Positions 1 through 5,771 of a stretch of 5,795 nucleotides of DNA are shown here, one piece after another (the first letter of the stretch is position 1; the number at the start of each line of letters is the position of its first letter). The stretch lies in assembly GCF_003667525.1 (NCBI RefSeq), contig NZ_RCUW01000026.1:1-5795 (forward strand). Direction: 5' to 3'. Below the pieces are notes generated by a model, which was not told the origin of the DNA, ran no database searches, and saw nothing but the letters and a program-made list of their open reading frames with translations. Made by a program: the position numbers and the translations under genes. This stretch comes from Mycetocola_B reblochoni. GTDB lineage: Bacteria; Actinomycetota; Actinomycetes; Actinomycetales; Microbacteriaceae.

Positions 1-13
1 ATTCCCCGCAAGT

Positions 14-26
14 TCAAGAATCCTGA
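14..26. repeat. Left-end copy of the 13-bp dyad TCAnGAwTCnTGA
   Basis: TCAAGAATCCTGA fits the consensus formed by the array at 5638-5710. With its flanks (12-28, GTTCAAGAATCCTGAAG) it matches the reverse complement of the outermost right-hand copy (5696-5712) at 15 of 17 positions, so the two behave like a short inverted terminal repeat. It probably binds the same protein as the right-hand array, either the recombinase or the HTH protein. Confidence 0.6.
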
Positions 27-39
27 AGCCTGATTCGCC

Positions 40-53
40 GGAAGATGCGGGTC
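40..53 (+). repeat. Left copy of 14-bp direct repeat (candidate attachment site)
   Basis: GGAAGATGCGGGTC is identical to 5772-5785 and in the same orientation, 5732 bp apart. Beyond the 14 bases the similarity continues weakly (AG after one mismatch). It could be the crossover core of the recombinase; that role is inferred from position only. Confidence 0.5.
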
Positions 54-72
54 GAGGGGCTCTGTGCGGGGT

Positions 73-109
73 GGTGAGGTCGCATCTTCACGGAAGATGC
101 GACCTCACC
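73..109. terminator. Perfect 17-bp hairpin after the ATPase gene: terminator or recombination site
   Basis: Arms GGTGAGGTCGCATCTTC (73-89) and GAAGATGCGACCTCACC (93-109) are perfectly complementary around a 3-nt loop, ACG. The hairpin begins 53 nt past the ATPase stop codon on the minus strand, where a terminator of the efflux operon would be expected. No T-run follows on either strand, so it would be a non-canonical terminator, which is common in actinobacteria. The GAAGATGCG within its arms is the same 9-mer found in the flanking direct repeats, so it may instead be a folded or inverted recombinase site. Confidence 0.55.
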
Positions 110-162
110 CTGTTCTGCCGGTGCTCGGATGTGGTGGTGGAGCGCGGTGGTCGGCTCTGTGT

Positions 163-2058
163 CTAGCGTTTCCCGCGTGCGGTGCGGAGCCCGTTGAGGA
201 TCACCAGGACCTCGGCGATCTCGTGCACGAGGACCACGGCGGCGAGTCCGAGGATGCCGAAGAGGGCGAGCGGGAGCAGTGCGGTGATGATCAGCAGCGA
301 GAGGATGATGTTCTGGTTGATGATGCGCCTGCCGCGGCGGGCGTGGGCGAACGCGCGTGGGAGCAACCGCAAGTCGTGGCCGGTGAAGGCGACGTCGGCG
401 GATTCGATCGCGACGTCCGAGCCGGTCGCTCCCATGGCGATCCCGATGTCCGCGGCGGCCAGGGCCGGGGCGTCGTTGATGCCGTCGCCGATCATCGCGA
501 CCGAGCCGGTCCTGCCGAGTTCGGAGATCGCGGCGGATTTGTCCTCGGGGCGCAGCTCGGCGCGCACGTCCTCGATCCCGGCCTGCGCGGCCAGCGCGTG
601 GGCGGTGCGGGTGTTGTCGCCGGTGAGCATGGTCACCCCGACGCCCTGAGCTGTGAGGGTGCGCACGACCTCGGGGACCTCGGGGCGCAGCTCGTCGCGA
701 ACCCCGATCGCGGCGACCGGCACGCCGTCGCGGTACACGACAACGACCGTCATGCCTTGCTCCTCCAGGTCCGAGACCTGGTCGCGGAGCGTCCCGGGGT
801 CGAGCCAGCGAGGGCTGCCGACGGTGATCTTCGTGCCGTTGAGATGGCCTTCGATGCCGTGCCCGGCCTGCTCGGTTACGTCCTCGGCCGCGGGTGCTTC
901 TGGTGCTGCGGCGGTGATCGCTGCGGCCAGCGGGTGGGTGCTGTGCTGTTCCAGGGCCGCCGCCCAGTGAAGTGCCTGTGCTTCCGTCACGCCGTCCGCT
1001 GTGAGCACGGCCGTGACTGTCGGTTCGTTGCGGGTGAGCGTGCCGGTCTTGTCCACGGCGATGTGGTGGATGGTGCCGAAGCGTTCGAAGACGGCGCCGG
1101 ATTTGATGATCACGCCGAACCGGCTGGCCGAGCCGATCGCGGCGACGACCGTGAGCGGCACGGAGATCGCCAGCGCGCATGGCGACGCGGCGACGAGCAC
1201 GACGAGGGCGCGGGTGATCCACAGTTCCGGATCGCCGAGCAGCGAGCCGATGAGTGCGACGAGGGCGGCGAGCACGAGCACGCCGGGCACCAGCGGGCGG
1301 GCGATCCGGTCCGCGAGACGGGCGCGGTCGCCTTTCTCTGCCTGCGCCTGCTCGACGAGCTCGACGATCGTGGTGAGAGAGTTGTCGGTGCCTGCCGCGG
1401 TCGTCTCGATCTCCAAGGCTCCGGCGGCGTTGATCGCCCCGGCCGACACCGTGTCGCCGGGCTCGACTTCGACCGGGATCGACTCTCCGGTGATCGCCGA
1501 GGTGTCCAGGCTGGAGCGCCCGGACCGGACGATCCCGTCGGTCGCGATCCGTTCACCGGGGCGGACGAGCATGAGTTGCCCGACGGTGAGGTCTTTCGCC
1601 GGGATCTCGACCGAGGCGCCGTTGCTGCGGACGGTCGCGGTCTCCGGGACGAGTTTGAGTAGCGCCCGCAGTCCGCCGCGGGCACGGTCCATCGCCTTGT
1701 CCTCCAGTGCCTCGGCGATCGAGTAGAGGAACGCCAGCGCGGCGGCCTCCTCGACGTAGCCGAGGATCACCGCGCCGACGGCGCTGATCGTCATCAGCAG
1801 GCCGATGCCGAGCTTGCGCTTCGTGACGAGGTTCCGGATCGCGCCGGGCGTGAACGTCGATGCGCCCAGCAGCAGGCCGATCCAGAACGCCACCACAGCC
1901 GCGATCTCTGCCCCGGCCCACTCCAGGACCAGTCCGGTGCCGAACGCGACGCCGGAGAAGACGGGCACCATGATCCCGCGGTCTCGCCACCACGGGCGCT
2001 CTACTTCCTCGGTTTCCGGGGTGGTGGTCGGCTCGTCGCAGCCGCACGCGGCGCTCAC
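163..2058 (-). CDS. P1B-type heavy-metal efflux ATPase (CadA / CtpG-CmtA-like)
   Basis: An inner-membrane pump that uses ATP to export soft or transition metal ions, most likely Cd(II), Pb(II) or Zn(II) given its repressor. From the GTG start it has 631 residues, with paired membrane helices at about 29-66 and 83-115, an actuator domain with TGES (190-193), helices at about 257-275 and 281-305, the intramembrane SPC motif (292-294), the phosphorylated aspartate D336 in DKTGT, the HP signature (375-376), TGDN (479-482), GDGIND (524-529), and closing helices with HE (612-613). There is no N-terminal HMA domain, only a short CGC motif (C5, C7) next to acidic residues. The GTG start is preferred because its GTGA overlaps the cmtR stop codon (2055-2058), coupling translation; an ATG at 2106 would run 51 bases into cmtR. 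SPC rather than CPC is typical of the P1B-4 class, so the exact metal is uncertain. Confidence 0.95.
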   Translation of the reverse strand: MSAACGCDEPTTTPETEEVERPWWRDRGIMVPVFSGVAFGTGLVLEWAGAEIAAVVAFWIGLLLGASTFTPGAIRNLVTKRKLGIGLLMTISAVGAVILGYVEEAAALAFLYSIAEALEDKAMDRARGGLRALLKLVPETATVRSNGASVEIPAKDLTVGQLMLVRPGERIATDGIVRSGRSSLDTSAITGESIPVEVEPGDTVSAGAINAAGALEIETTAAGTDNSLTTIVELVEQAQAEKGDRARLADRIARPLVPGVLVLAALVALIGSLLGDPELWITRALVVLVAASPCALAISVPLTVVAAIGSASRFGVIIKSGAVFERFGTIHHIAVDKTGTLTRNEPTVTAVLTADGVTEAQALHWAAALEQHSTHPLAAAITAAAPEAPAAEDVTEQAGHGIEGHLNGTKITVGSPRWLDPGTLRDQVSDLEEQGMTVVVVYRDGVPVAAIGVRDELRPEVPEVVRTLTAQGVGVTMLTGDNTRTAHALAAQAGIEDVRAELRPEDKSAAISELGRTGSVAMIGDGINDAPALAAADIGIAMGATGSDVAIESADVAFTGHDLRLLPRAFAHARRGRRIINQNIILSLLIITALLPLALFGILGLAAVVLVHEIAEVLVILNGLRTARGKR

Positions 2059-2408
2059 GCGCCCGCCCCGAAGCATCCCGGCACGGTGCAGGCCGAGTCC
2101 AGGCACGGGGCGCTCTCATCGACGGCCAACGTCACGTCGATGAGCGCTGTCAGCGCCGCGGTCAGGTGCGGGTCCGCGATCTCGTAGCGCGTCTGCCGGC
2201 CCTCGGGCTCGGCGACCACGATGCCGCAGTCGCGCAGACACGTCAGATGGTTCGAGACGTTCGAGCGGGTCAGTTCCAGCCCGCGTGAGAGCACCGCCGG
2301 GTAGCTCGGGCCGTCCAGCAGGGTCATCAGGATCCGGGAGCGCGTCGGGTCCGCCATCGCCCGGCCGAGCCGGTTCATGACGTCGAGACGCAAAGTAATA
2401 GTCAGCAT
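2055..2408 (-). CDS. cmtR: CmtR-like ArsR/SmtB family metal-sensing repressor
   Basis: A cytoplasmic winged-helix repressor of 117 residues, predicted to leave DNA when it binds Cd(II) or Pb(II) and so to release expression of itself and the ATPase. The start MLTI, the segment ADPTRSRIL (19-27) and the recognition region LTRSNVSNHLTCLRDCG (46-62) closely resemble M. tuberculosis CmtR as I recall it. The three metal ligands known there, Cys57, Cys61 and Cys102, fall at the same residue numbers here. The C-terminal tail adds Cys107 and Cys112. The ATG at 2406-2408 gives the CmtR length (118 residues in M. tuberculosis); the reading frame stays open upstream but runs through the neighbouring gene. 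It lies 7 nt after the preceding stop codon and overlaps the ATPase start by 4 nt. The promoter predicts a leaderless message, so a Shine-Dalgarno site is not expected. Confidence 0.93.
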   Translation of the reverse strand: MLTITLRLDVMNRLGRAMADPTRSRILMTLLDGPSYPAVLSRGLELTRSNVSNHLTCLRDCGIVVAEPEGRQTRYEIADPHLTAALTALIDVTLAVDESAPCLDSACTVPGCFGAGA

Positions 2409-2435
2409 GCACTGACTATACAGTGGATGCTGACT
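2400..2435 (-). promoter_or_regulatory. Tandem operator sites of the cmtR promoter
   Basis: Read on the minus strand, two adjacent 18-bp sites both fit AGTCAG-N6-CTG: AGTCAGCATCCACTGTAT (2418-2435) and AGTCAGTGCATGCTGACT (2400-2417). The second is a perfect dyad (TAGTCAG, 6-bp spacer, CTGACTA at 2399-2418). The whole block also forms a near-perfect 34-bp palindrome (2401-2434) centred on the -10 hexamer. The sites cover the -10 element, the transcription start and the first codons of cmtR, so a bound repressor would block the polymerase directly. Cooperative binding at several operators has been described for mycobacterial CmtR. The block also contains the last codons and stop of the zinc-ribbon gene. 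Confidence 0.75.
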
Positions 2436-2444
2436 CGTTGTCGA
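2415..2444 (-). promoter_or_regulatory. SigA-like promoter of the cmtR-ATPase operon, predicted leaderless
   Basis: On the minus strand TCGACA (2439-2444) and TATAGT (2415-2420) sit 18 bp apart as -35 and -10 hexamers. Six bases (2409-2414) separate the -10 from the A of the cmtR ATG at 2408, so transcription probably begins at the start codon itself. The surrounding bases are AT-richer than the neighbouring coding DNA. The promoter lies wholly in the 3' end of the upstream gene. Confidence 0.65.
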
Positions 2445-4212
2445 TCTCTCCCGTGTGTGTCGGGGCGCGTTCGCCTGGGGTGGGTGGTTCGAGGATCGTG
2501 GCCGAGTAGCGCAGCGCGGTCTCGATGCCGATGCCGAAGAGGTCGCAGACGCGTCTGACGTCGCCGCCGGTCTGTTCGACCTCGTAGAGAATCCGGTCGG
2601 TGCGCAGCGCCTGGGCAGTGACACCGGCTTTCCTCCAGGGGAAGTTCCGGCTGGGCGGTGAGAGACGGGGCGCGGTCTGGATGGTGACGAGCAGGTAGGG
2701 ATTCTTCGTTTCCGGCCAGCGTTTGGCTCGGTGGTCGAGCCAGGCAGTGAGGCGGACGCGGACCGGCTTCGCGAGCGGGATGGACCGGCCATCGGGCATC
2801 CGCAGTCGCCCGTCGATGATGTCGGTGAGCTGGACGTGCTGGACCTGCTGTGTGGTCAGGGCGTGGAAGGCGATGAGTGAGACGGCCAGCGCGATCGCGG
2901 GGTCGGGGTTGGTGAGGGCGTCGCGGATCGCGGTGGGTTCCATCGGCAGCGGCATGTTGCGCTTGGGGCCGCGCAGCGGGATCGCTTTCGTCGGGTCGAG
3001 GAAGACCAGTTTGCGGCCGCGCAGGATCGTGAACAGGGTGCGGAAGCCGAGCATCATGGTGTGACGGCGCGAGGGATCGTCGGGGAGCATGGCGAGGATG
3101 TCCTCGGTGCTGATGCCGACGAGGCTGGTGCGCCCGTCTTCGACCCAGCGGGTGATCGCGGGGAGGATGCCATACATCTGACCCTTGACCGTCATCGTGT
3201 CGCGGGGCTGGCGGCGCGGCGGGGTCTTGGAGCCGTCGACCATGATGTCGCGCCAGAGCTCAAGCTGCGATCGCATCGGCTCGGGAAGGGCCTGGGTCTT
3301 GCGTGCGAAGAGCTTGGTGAAGGACGGCACCCTATCGTCGATGAGGAGACCTGCGTCTTCGAGGACTTCGATGGTGGAGCGGATGTTGCCATCGTCGTCG
3401 TAGGAGCGCATCGCGAGGATGTCGGAGGCGCGGAAGCGCAGATTCGCGCCGGGGAACACGAGCTGCAGGACTTTCAGGGTGCGCCGGACCTGGTTGGTCT
3501 GTCGCTTGCTCCATGCGTACTCGCCGGCTCGGGCGTAGAGGAAGTGATCAGTGCGGGAGGTGATGTCGCGCAGCCGGATCTCGTTGGAGCACTGCCGGAG
3601 CAGCTCGGGGTCAGGGTCAATGTGGAACAGCACCGGCTGGTAGCTGGCCGCCACTGGCGGTGGCGTGTTGATGACGCGGATCGCTTCGCTGACTCTCATC
3701 GCCATCGGCAGGTGGAGTTCCGCGGGCCTACGAGAGTCGTTCATTGAGGCGAGGAAGAGCTGCTGGCCGTAGGTGCGGGCCGCGTCGAGGTCGAGCGGCT
3801 GTCCGGGCGTCTGGTGGTAGCGGGCGGTTTCCAGGCACAACCGGCAGTAGCCTTGCTCGCCAAGGGTGACCTGCCGGTGACAGGAGACGCATTCGCCCTG
3901 CGGGTAGTGCGTAAACCACCAACGGCACTTCCAGCAGCGCCAGTTGCGCCCACGGTAGACGCCCCAGGCAAGGCAGTCGCGGCAGGAGCCGACGTAGCCG
4001 GGGCTGCCCGGGTGACAGTTGGCGCAGAGCCCCTGGGTGTAATACTCGCTCGAACCGCACTTGCTGCAGGGCGGCGGGGTGAACGGGCCACCGGGGATGC
4101 AGTCGTAGCAGAAGTCGATGCGGGGTGTGAGCCACGCGGCCGGCTTGACCCCGCAGCCCGTGCAGGGCAGCGGCGGACCCAGAGGCCCGTTCGGGCCGCG
4201 TGCGGGGCTCAT
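2416..4212 (-). CDS. Zinc-ribbon protein with degenerate tyrosine-recombinase-like C-terminus
   Basis: A 598-residue protein probably acting as a DNA-binding partner of the upstream recombinase. Residues 17-126 hold eight CxxC pairs (17/20, 35/38, 49/52, 63/66, 77/80, 93/96, 108/111, 123/126) spaced 11-15 residues apart, enough ligands for four zinc ribbons. The middle (about 140-430) is helical-looking and unrecognised. The last part resembles a tyrosine-recombinase catalytic fold: helix 446-463 (FHALTTQQVQHVQLTDI) sits where the first catalytic arginine should be but has none; the HxxR position reads QALR with R537; the GH position reads GI (560-561); and Y569 lies 32 residues after R537, as in the active recombinase. 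It therefore looks catalytically impaired, an inference from hand alignment. Its ATG overlaps the HTH gene stop (ATGA, 4209-4212) and no Shine-Dalgarno is visible, so translation is probably coupled. Its stop lies inside the cmtR operator. Confidence 0.85.
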   Translation of the reverse strand: MSPARGPNGPLGPPLPCTGCGVKPAAWLTPRIDFCYDCIPGGPFTPPPCSKCGSSEYYTQGLCANCHPGSPGYVGSCRDCLAWGVYRGRNWRCWKCRWWFTHYPQGECVSCHRQVTLGEQGYCRLCLETARYHQTPGQPLDLDAARTYGQQLFLASMNDSRRPAELHLPMAMRVSEAIRVINTPPPVAASYQPVLFHIDPDPELLRQCSNEIRLRDITSRTDHFLYARAGEYAWSKRQTNQVRRTLKVLQLVFPGANLRFRASDILAMRSYDDDGNIRSTIEVLEDAGLLIDDRVPSFTKLFARKTQALPEPMRSQLELWRDIMVDGSKTPPRRQPRDTMTVKGQMYGILPAITRWVEDGRTSLVGISTEDILAMLPDDPSRRHTMMLGFRTLFTILRGRKLVFLDPTKAIPLRGPKRNMPLPMEPTAIRDALTNPDPAIALAVSLIAFHALTTQQVQHVQLTDIIDGRLRMPDGRSIPLAKPVRVRLTAWLDHRAKRWPETKNPYLLVTIQTAPRLSPPSRNFPWRKAGVTAQALRTDRILYEVEQTGGDVRRVCDLFGIGIETALRYSATILEPPTPGERAPTHTGEIDNESASTV

Positions 4213-4538
4213 AACGGCGGGGCGGGCCGGTCGTGCTTCGGACCGAACCGGGGCGCGATGAGATTCGTGCTCCCGTTGGCTTCTTCCGACCGCCGGGCGC
4301 CGGGTTTGCGTGCTTGGACTTTCTCGGGCTCAGGCACGAGGAGATCGGTCGGTGAGCAGTCGAGGACATGGCAGATGACGTCGAGGTCGTCCAGGCGGAT
4401 CGTGGTCGGGGTCCCCGTCCACAGCCCGGACATCTTGCCGACGCTGATCTCCAGCCCGGCGTCGGAGAGCATCCGCCGCAGCTCCGCCGACTTCCAGATG
4501 CCGCGCTCGGCGGCCTGGACTCGCAGATTCCATTTCAT
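4209..4538 (-). CDS. XRE-family (Cro/C1-type) helix-turn-helix protein
   Basis: A 109-residue cytoplasmic DNA-binding protein. Residues 5-70 fit a Cro/C1 helix-turn-helix: helix 17-26 (SAELRRMLSD), the turn and recognition helix at about 30-41 (EISVGKMSGLWT), then helix 49-60 (LDDLDVICHVLD) and the closing CSPTDLLVPEP. The tail from about 72 is basic and proline-rich, probably disordered. It starts 4 nt after the recombinase stop and shares 4 nt with the next gene, placing it in the middle of the mobility operon. An AAAGGA-type ribosome site overlaps the end of the recombinase gene (about 4552-4557), some 12 nt upstream. Likely roles are autoregulator of the operon or directionality factor for recombination; the sequence does not decide between them. 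Confidence 0.9.
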   Translation of the reverse strand: MKWNLRVQAAERGIWKSAELRRMLSDAGLEISVGKMSGLWTGTPTTIRLDDLDVICHVLDCSPTDLLVPEPEKVQARKPGARRSEEANGSTNLIAPRFGPKHDRPAPPL

Positions 4539-4542
4539 TGCG

Positions 4543-5625
4543 TCACTGCATCCTTTCGAATCGGTGTTCCAGCCGCTGGTTCGCCTGCATCCACGAATCC
4601 TCGACGTGCTCGCCGGAGACGTGGATGTACTGCGTCGTGGTCGACAGCCACTGGTGGCCCAGCAGTTCCTGCAGGGCCTTCAAATCCATGCCCGCCAGAT
4701 ACAGCGACGACGCGCAATAGTGCCGGAGCACATGCGGCGTCATCCGACCATCGGCCCAGGCCGGCAGGAACCGTTCGGTCGCTTGCCGCAGACCTCGTCG
4801 GAGCACGTCGTCGCTGGCACGCCAGGAACGGCCGAGCTCGTGGTCGAACCGTTCGGACGGGATCATCGGGGCGTCCGGGTTGTCCCAATCAGGGCCGAAG
4901 CGGTGTCGCACATCGCCGAGCCACCAGTCGATGAGCTTGTCCGCGCCGTTGATCGCGGGCACCAGCCGTTGCTTCGACCCGCGTCCGCGAGAGCCTTTCC
5001 CGAACCGGACATGCACTTTGCCCAGCGCCCCAAGATCAGGTCGCCAATCTCGGAGGTCGAGCTTCGTGCTCTCGGTGATGCGCACCCCGATGCGTCGCCA
5101 CAGCGACGCGGCGAAGTAGTTCCTCGCGGCGGGCAGATAGCGCCGCTCGTCTTGGAGAGAGGCGGCCCACCCGCCGAAGAGTCGATCGATCTCCGCATCC
5201 GATGGCGGCACTCTCACCTTGCCCAGCGAGGCGCCGGACTGCCGGTTGTACTCGTCGACGGGCTGCTCGATCACCCACTCGGTCAGCGCGTTGATGTCGC
5301 CCTGGTAGCGGGCGATGGCGAAGTCGTAGAACAGCGCAATTGCTCCGGCTTTGCCCGCTCGGGTCGTGACGGCAAGCCCTGCCCGGCGCAGCCCGGCCAG
5401 GAAAGCGTCCGCGTCGGAGGGCTTCGCCTGCCAGAGCGGAGCATCGAGATGGCGGCGGAACTCGAAGACGACCGTTCTGGACTGCGCGATGTAGCCGTCG
5501 CTGAGTCCCGCTGCGGCCATCGCGAGGGCGTACTGGTCGATGATCTCCTGCTCGAAGTCCGCAGCATCTTCCTCGGACCGCCAGCCCCTGGCAGTCCCGA
5601 TACTTCGCACCACGGCGAGCTTCAT
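4543..5625 (-). CDS. Tyrosine-type site-specific recombinase/integrase
   Basis: A 360-residue recombinase that cuts and rejoins DNA through a 3'-phosphotyrosine link; it is probably the enzyme that moves this element. The N-terminal SAM-like core-binding domain spans about 20-110 and the catalytic domain about 140-345. All six catalytic residues are visible: R182 (GVRITES), K210 in the beta-hairpin (GKGS), H298 and R301 (TPHVLRH), H324 (LLGHQW) and the nucleophile Y333 (TTTQYIHV). The length is normal for an active family member. The ATG at 5623-5625 is the first possible start, since an in-frame TGA lies 15 nt upstream, with a weak GGGGCG before it. It is the first gene of the mobility operon, and its upstream region carries the 20-bp-phased dyad array, the nearest copy ending only 12 nt from the start codon. 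Confidence 0.95.
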   Translation of the reverse strand: MKLAVVRSIGTARGWRSEEDAADFEQEIIDQYALAMAAAGLSDGYIAQSRTVVFEFRRHLDAPLWQAKPSDADAFLAGLRRAGLAVTTRAGKAGAIALFYDFAIARYQGDINALTEWVIEQPVDEYNRQSGASLGKVRVPPSDAEIDRLFGGWAASLQDERRYLPAARNYFAASLWRRIGVRITESTKLDLRDWRPDLGALGKVHVRFGKGSRGRGSKQRLVPAINGADKLIDWWLGDVRHRFGPDWDNPDAPMIPSERFDHELGRSWRASDDVLRRGLRQATERFLPAWADGRMTPHVLRHYCASSLYLAGMDLKALQELLGHQWLSTTTQYIHVSGEHVEDSWMQANQRLEHRFERMQ

Positions 5626-5637
5626 CGCCCCGCAGCT

Positions 5638-5717
5638 TCACGAATCGTGACCATACATCAAGAATACCGCAGAACCCTCAGGAATCATGATTATCCATCA
5701 GGATTCCTGAACGTGGT
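5638..5717. repeat. Iteron-like array: four 13-bp dyads at exact 20-bp spacing
   Basis: Copies begin at 5638, 5658, 5678 and 5698: TCACGAATCGTGA, TCAAGAATACCGC, TCAGGAATCATGA and TCAGGATTCCTGA. Three fit the palindrome TCAnGAwTCnTGA; the second keeps only its left half. The remaining 7 bases of each unit are not conserved, so selection acts on the dyad and on its phase. Twenty base pairs is close to two helical turns, so proteins would line up on one face. The array lies directly upstream of the recombinase and covers the likely promoter, suggesting either recombinase arm sites or operators of the XRE-type protein. One more copy is at 14-26. Confidence 0.8.
5661..5695 (-). promoter_or_regulatory. 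Possible promoter of the recombinase operon within the dyad array
   Basis: Two -10-like hexamers can be read on the minus strand, GATAAT (5690-5695) and TATTCT (5661-5666), both inside the dyad array and 35-70 nt ahead of the start codon. Neither has a convincing -35 at normal distance; TCGACC lies 19 bp ahead of GATAAT. If either is used, proteins bound to the array would overlap it and could repress the mobility genes. Confidence 0.3.
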
Positions 5718-5771
5718 CGAGGCCAGCTTGGAGGCTGGGGAGACGCACCTAAGCGGCATGAAGATCAGTCT

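Larger units (their letters stand above)
1..162. other. Left non-coding end with dyad, direct repeat and hairpin
   Basis: I see no convincing gene downstream of the ATPase stop codon. The stretch holds a 13-bp dyad at 14-26, the direct repeat GGAAGATGCGGGTC at 40-53, a long perfect hairpin at 73-109, and a 9-bp direct repeat GGCTCTGTG at 58-66 and 153-161 that brackets the hairpin. The element CGGAAGATGCG occurs twice (39-49 and 91-101). This density of repeats looks more like a recombination end than ordinary spacer. Confidence 0.6.

Noticed and set aside
11..30. tRNA T-arm-like sequence (GTTCAAGAATCC), suggesting an attachment site in a tRNA gene
   Set aside because: No paired arms or acceptor stem can be formed around it; the similarity is explained by the dyad consensus.
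14..1222. Long minus-strand open frame in another frame of the ATPase region
   Set aside because: Arginine- and histidine-rich shadow translation that extends past the real stop codon through the hairpin; no motif and no plausible start.
64..1662. Long plus-strand open frame (532 codons) opposite the ATPase gene
   Set aside because: It is antisense to a gene with every P-type ATPase motif; its composition (rich in G, R, D, H) is what reversed high-GC codons give, and it shows no domain.
2056..2106. ATG at 2106 (or 2076) as the ATPase start
   Set aside because: The added residues would overlap the conserved end of cmtR; the GTG with 4-nt overlap is the usual coupled arrangement. Not excluded.
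2055..2792. Extended 245-codon version of the cmtR frame
   Set aside because: The upstream part overlaps the zinc-ribbon gene in another frame and is low-complexity; the 117-residue form matches the known CmtR start and length and the mapped promoter elements.
4590..4605. Additional dyad-like CACGAATCC inside the recombinase gene
   Set aside because: Only the GAATC core and a few bases agree with TCAnGAwTCnTGA; it breaks the palindrome and is out of phase with the array.
5638..5717. CRISPR array
   Set aside because: The repeats are 13 bp and degenerate, the linkers only 7 bp, and no cas gene is present.
5695..5759. Short minus-strand open frame (22 codons from 5759) as a leader peptide
   Set aside because: It has no ribosome site, runs through the dyad array and shows no leader-peptide features such as repeated codons or an attenuator.
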